NCBI GenBank assembly: GCA_013399875.1
Contig: VXAZ01002108.1
Coordinates: 1,216,095 to 1,280,094, forward strand
Reading direction: 5' to 3'
Origin: Gymnorhina tibicen
Taxonomy: Eukaryota; Chordata; Aves; Passeriformes; Artamidae
Length of the DNA stretch: 64,000 nt
Shown: one piece after another, positions 60,856-64,000 of the stretch
Layout: each line of letters opens with the position of its first letter
How positions within the stretch are numbered: the first letter of the stretch is position 1
Position numbers and translations under genes: made by a program
Notes under the pieces: model-generated
Told to the model about the DNA's origin: nothing
Database searches by the model: none
What the model saw: the letters and a program-made list of their open reading frames with translations, nothing else

Positions 60856-63187
60856 GTAAGACCAGTCTACAAAATATGTAGGTGTCACCTCTGTAACTAA
60901 CGTACTCTCCAAGGTAAACAAAACCCTGAAAATAACTTACTATTAATCTAACATTCCTTTAGCTCAGAAAAGGGCTTGTGTTCATTAAAATTGCATCGAG
61001 ACATCACTTATCAATTTGGCAGATCTCGTTATTTAGATTTTGCCTTTAAAATCCAATCAGTATCTTCATCCCAAATCATTTTTATGCTCCTTCCTCTTTA
61101 CAAAAACTGCTATTTTCAACTTAATCAGTTTCACTACACAGTTATATTTCATTAGACACTAAAAAGCTGTGAGATTGGGGTAGTCTATTAAAGAAAACAT
61201 TAAACGTAGAGCTTGATTTCTGAGAAATAAAGTGCTCTACATGACTCCTAATGGAAGAGATTGGTGGAAACATCATCCTAACAGAAATTTAGGAAATACA
61301 CCTTGCAATATATTATTAGGCTTAAAAAAGCATTGTGTTTGAAGGAATTCTCAAATATGTTCAAATGGAATTATTGACAGTCTACAATTAGTCACACCTA
61401 TTTTTCCTGAGTACAAACCTTCTAAATCAAGAGTAGCATTCAAACCTCGGGTATATTTTGAACCCAAAATATACCAGCTGATCATATATCAGCTTTACAA
61501 GGATGGGAAAGGTGGGGATGAGGAAGGAGCAAACCAGAAACCCAAAAAAATTTTCAAGCTTTTTTTGGAGCTGATAGCCATGTCAGAGAGCATTGAACAA
61601 TATCCCACTGTTTTCATGGTTGTTTGAAAGTTATGAGTTTTCTGAGACAAGTTGAAATTCCCCTGAAAGTCCCATGAAATAAATTTTGGGGGACCTTATA
61701 GAAGAGATATGTAACTGCATTACACAGCAAATACCTGTTACTATCTTTTGGTGCTCCTCTGACTGTATGATACACACCCTAAAGCTAAACACAATAATTT
61801 TGTTTAACAGCAAAAAGAAATTGGTTTATCTTTTGTTCATACTTCAGTTCACCTATTTTAAGAGATTAACAGCAAACAACAGAGAAGATCCATGTAAAAA
61901 ACTAAAACCCCATAATGATACTGTGGAGGAGACACTATTCAAATTGAAGTCTGTCAAAGAGCAAAATCGAAGAGCAAAGAGTGATAAGGGATCCATCAAG
62001 CTCAAGCCCAAGATTTTATATAATACTAATAATGAGATGCTGAATGCACAGCTGTAACTTCTTAAAAGACTGATTTTCAAAAAGCAGCAAAGGCTAGGTG
62101 AAAAAAGCCTAAGTTCTTCAAGTTCATTTCAGTCCACGCTGCTGTTTTGAACACAGCAGGGATTCAGGGCATTTGCCCAGGCCAGGCCCAATCTAAACTA
62201 TAAATCAGGAATAGACCTGCAAGTTCGTATCGGCAAGACTGCTAATGTTTCATCTTTGGCAAAAATCTTTTATTTGCAAGGAAATAATGCATTTTTCTAA
62301 ATGTTACTGTATGGAAAACAGGAAAACACTAGCATTAAAATATTGCTTCCCAAGGATAAAACAAACTAGTCCATAGCACTGCTTGAATACAGGTGCAAAT
62401 GTGCACAATATAATATTTAGATATGCAAGAGATACTGCTGATGTGTCTGCTGCTCAGAGAAAATTTACAGCACAAATGTTGTATGAGTCAGTGTGATGGC
62501 TGCTGTCAGCTACAAAAATCATCTGCATCTTACGCATCTACCACAAGCAAAACACTCCTGCAATGATCTCATTAAGGAGGCTTTGCCAAAATAATGTTAT
62601 ACCTACAGCAGCCTATGGATACTAAAATATGCCCTTCCTGCTTATTTCATGCACAGTGAAAAATGAGACACTTGTGGGTAAATGTGCTCATTAATTCTGA
62701 CAGATAATTGAGAGTACATGCTTGATACCACAACTTAAGTATCTAAAAGCCATAGAAATATAAATGTTCTAAATTTTAGTGAAAAAGAAAGAAAGGGAGA
62801 GGAACTGAGACGGAAATTATTTGAACTACACAGAATTTTAAATGGGTAATAATTAACTTGGTGGTGAGTAGCTGAGATGAGTGACAGGAAAATCTCACAA
62901 GTTGTCTTGAGCATTATCTAAAAATAGGGCTGAAACAGAAGAAACACTTTTTCAGCAATCACTTCTGAGTTTCCTTCTTCCATTCTTTGTTGAAGAACCA
63001 ACTTCCGTTTACTTTAAAAAGCTGAGCAAGTTCTGTACATACACATGAAAAAATTGAGGACTGTCTTGTACTTATTCATGACCTTGAGTAGATCAATATT
63101 CATTAAGTTGGGATAAAACTGAAGAGAGGAATTCCTAAAAGTTTTCTCTCAAAAAGACACAGTTAATCCCAGAGGTGCCTTATATGG

Positions 63188-63208
63188 CTGAGATCATTCA
63201 TATCTCAG
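63188..63208. repeat. Perfect inverted repeat, 7-bp arms
   Basis: CTGAGAT-CATTCAT-ATCTCAG could form a short hairpin. Arms of this length are expected by chance. Confidence 0.85.
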
Positions 63209-63675
63209 TACCTTTGTGCAACATGGATATTCTTCTCCATTTGTAGTTAAGGTTCTATGCACAGCACAGGGCACGGCTTCATTTCCTGCACAGGAACACC
63301 CTTTGAATAGTAACATATTAGAAAGGCCCTTTGAGTACCAGCCAGCTGCAAGAGTAGCTTTGGCAGAATTGCCTCTTCATTCCTTAATCAGAAGAGGAAA
63401 GCAGCCCCCATCACTCCTTTCATGGGCAAATGGGTCCCAGAAAAAAAGGACAGCAGCAACAGGAAAAAATCTGCTGTGATCAGACATAATCAAAGCATTT
63501 CTTAGAATGGCTTTTTGTCTAGAACTGATCCTGCTCCTCAGGAACCAAGTGGATTCCCCTCCTCCATTTTTCCTTTGCTGTATAAAATCTATACGTAATC
63601 CACTCTTTTCCATATTTTCTAAGCAGCACCCATCACATTGTTCATTCAAAAGTCAGGCCGCACAGCAGCAACAAA

Positions 63676-63694
63676 TGGCTGCCCGAATGTGGGG
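63676..63694 (+). other. Primer-binding-site-like sequence, tRNA-Lys type
   Basis: TGGCTGCCCGAATGTGGGG differs only by small insertions and a CG-to-TG change from the tRNA-Lys type primer-binding site that begins TGGCGCCC and ends GTGGGG in beta-like (ERVK) retroviruses. It is the main reason to see a retroviral leader here. Confidence 0.5.
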
Positions 63695-63860
63695 CCTCTG
63701 AAAAGAGGTGCCCTAGAGAGCGTCCCTGCAGCTGCTGCTGCAGGAGAAGTCACCTTTCGAAAGCCCCAGCTGGTAGCCTCCCGAGGAAAGTCGCACTTTC
63801 AGCGGAGGTCAGCTGAACAGTGACGGACCACCCTGTGGGTTTTTCTTTGACTCTCCGCGC

Positions 63861-63867
63861 TGGTAAG
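63861..63867 (+). promoter_or_regulatory. Splice-donor-like site
   Basis: CTG|GTAAGC agrees well with the vertebrate 5' splice-site consensus (GT at 63863-63864). It would serve either the putative retroviral leader or a first exon. Confidence 0.4.
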
Positions 63868-64000
63868 CCCTTGAGGGGAGCCCGCTGGAAAGCCCCGGAG
63901 TGGGAGCCTGTGGATAGGCCTGGTAGGCGGGTCGTTTTTTCTTTTTATTTTAATCTTTTTGCCACGGTTTGGGTGGAGGTTTGGGGGTGGGTTCTTGTCG

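Larger units (their letters stand above)
58086..63675. other. Unannotated AT-rich non-coding DNA
   Basis: No gene was recognised. It contains an RFX X-box-like palindrome at 60389-60402 within a GC-richer patch (60380-60490), an exon-like segment at 60682-60855, and a hairpin at 63188-63208. The last 200 bp before 63676 include a TATA box-like GTATAAAAT (63571-63579) and may be a worn LTR, but I see no clear TG start or AATAAA, so I do not call it. Confidence 0.5.
63676..64000 (+). mobile_element. Probable 5' leader of an ERVK-like provirus, cut by window edge
   Basis: A sharp change to GC- and CpG-rich sequence starts at the primer-binding-site-like motif and runs to the edge. It contains a CGCTG|GTAAGC splice-donor-like site (GT at 63863) about 185 bp downstream, as expected for a retroviral leader, then repeated AAGCCC/GGAG words and a T-rich and G-rich tail. 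No gag ORF is visible before the edge. The 5' LTR that should precede it is not convincing. The alternative is a GC-rich non-coding first exon of a cellular gene using the same donor. No protein was reconstructed. Confidence 0.45.

Noticed and set aside
63449..63673. ACAGCAGCAACA occurring twice about 210 bp apart, as possible element ends
   Set aside because: Too long for a retroviral target duplication and placed inconsistently with the primer-binding-site motif. CAG-rich words recur easily.
1..64000. CRISPR arrays, bacterial operons or phage-like modules
   Set aside because: No spaced direct-repeat arrays or compact gene runs. Repeat families and composition are vertebrate.

Overview
The window looks like AT-rich, gene-poor nuclear DNA of a bird, most likely a songbird, from an intergenic region or a very long intron. 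The evidence is the repeat content: five CR1 LINE pieces, the dominant avian retrotransposon, and one complete solo LTR laid out like the avian ERVL LTRs, with a perfect 5-bp target-site duplication. The lineage call rests on recognised repeat families and not on any gene. I find no protein-coding gene, tRNA, rRNA or CRISPR array that I can support. Nearly all open reading frames of 60 to 175 codons look like chance openings or translated repeats.

Layout. 1-7466: unannotated AT-rich DNA with a GC-richer patch near 3.8-4.06 kb. 7467-8137: solo ERVL-type LTR with flanking duplication. 10991-11215: CR1 3' end, minus strand. 17041-17260: CR1 3' end, plus strand. 18038-18073 and 19100-19170: perfect inverted repeats. 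20345-20860: older CR1, minus strand. 28545-28825: a 280-bp A/C-only simple repeat. 38965-39720: decayed CR1 reverse-transcriptase fragment, minus strand. 42980-43670: GC-richer block with the longest ORFs of the window on both strands. 45890-46800: very old CR1, plus strand. 56747-58085: the longest and youngest-looking CR1, minus strand, with a recognisable but inactivated reverse transcriptase. 63676-64000: GC-rich tract starting with a lysine-type primer-binding-site-like sequence, probably the 5' leader of an endogenous retrovirus running off the right edge, or else a GC-rich first exon.

There is no operon-like or pathway-level organisation. The repeats are independent insertions of different ages. 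The points most worth checking are the right-edge element, the exon-like segments with good splice signals (14576-14622, 41178-41214, 60682-60855), two short ORFs with protein-like composition (19300-19401, 49079-49240), the overlapping ORF block at 43 kb, the abutting palindromes at 18.04 kb and a near-perfect RFX X-box at 60389. None proves a new system. No convincing novel biological system was found.
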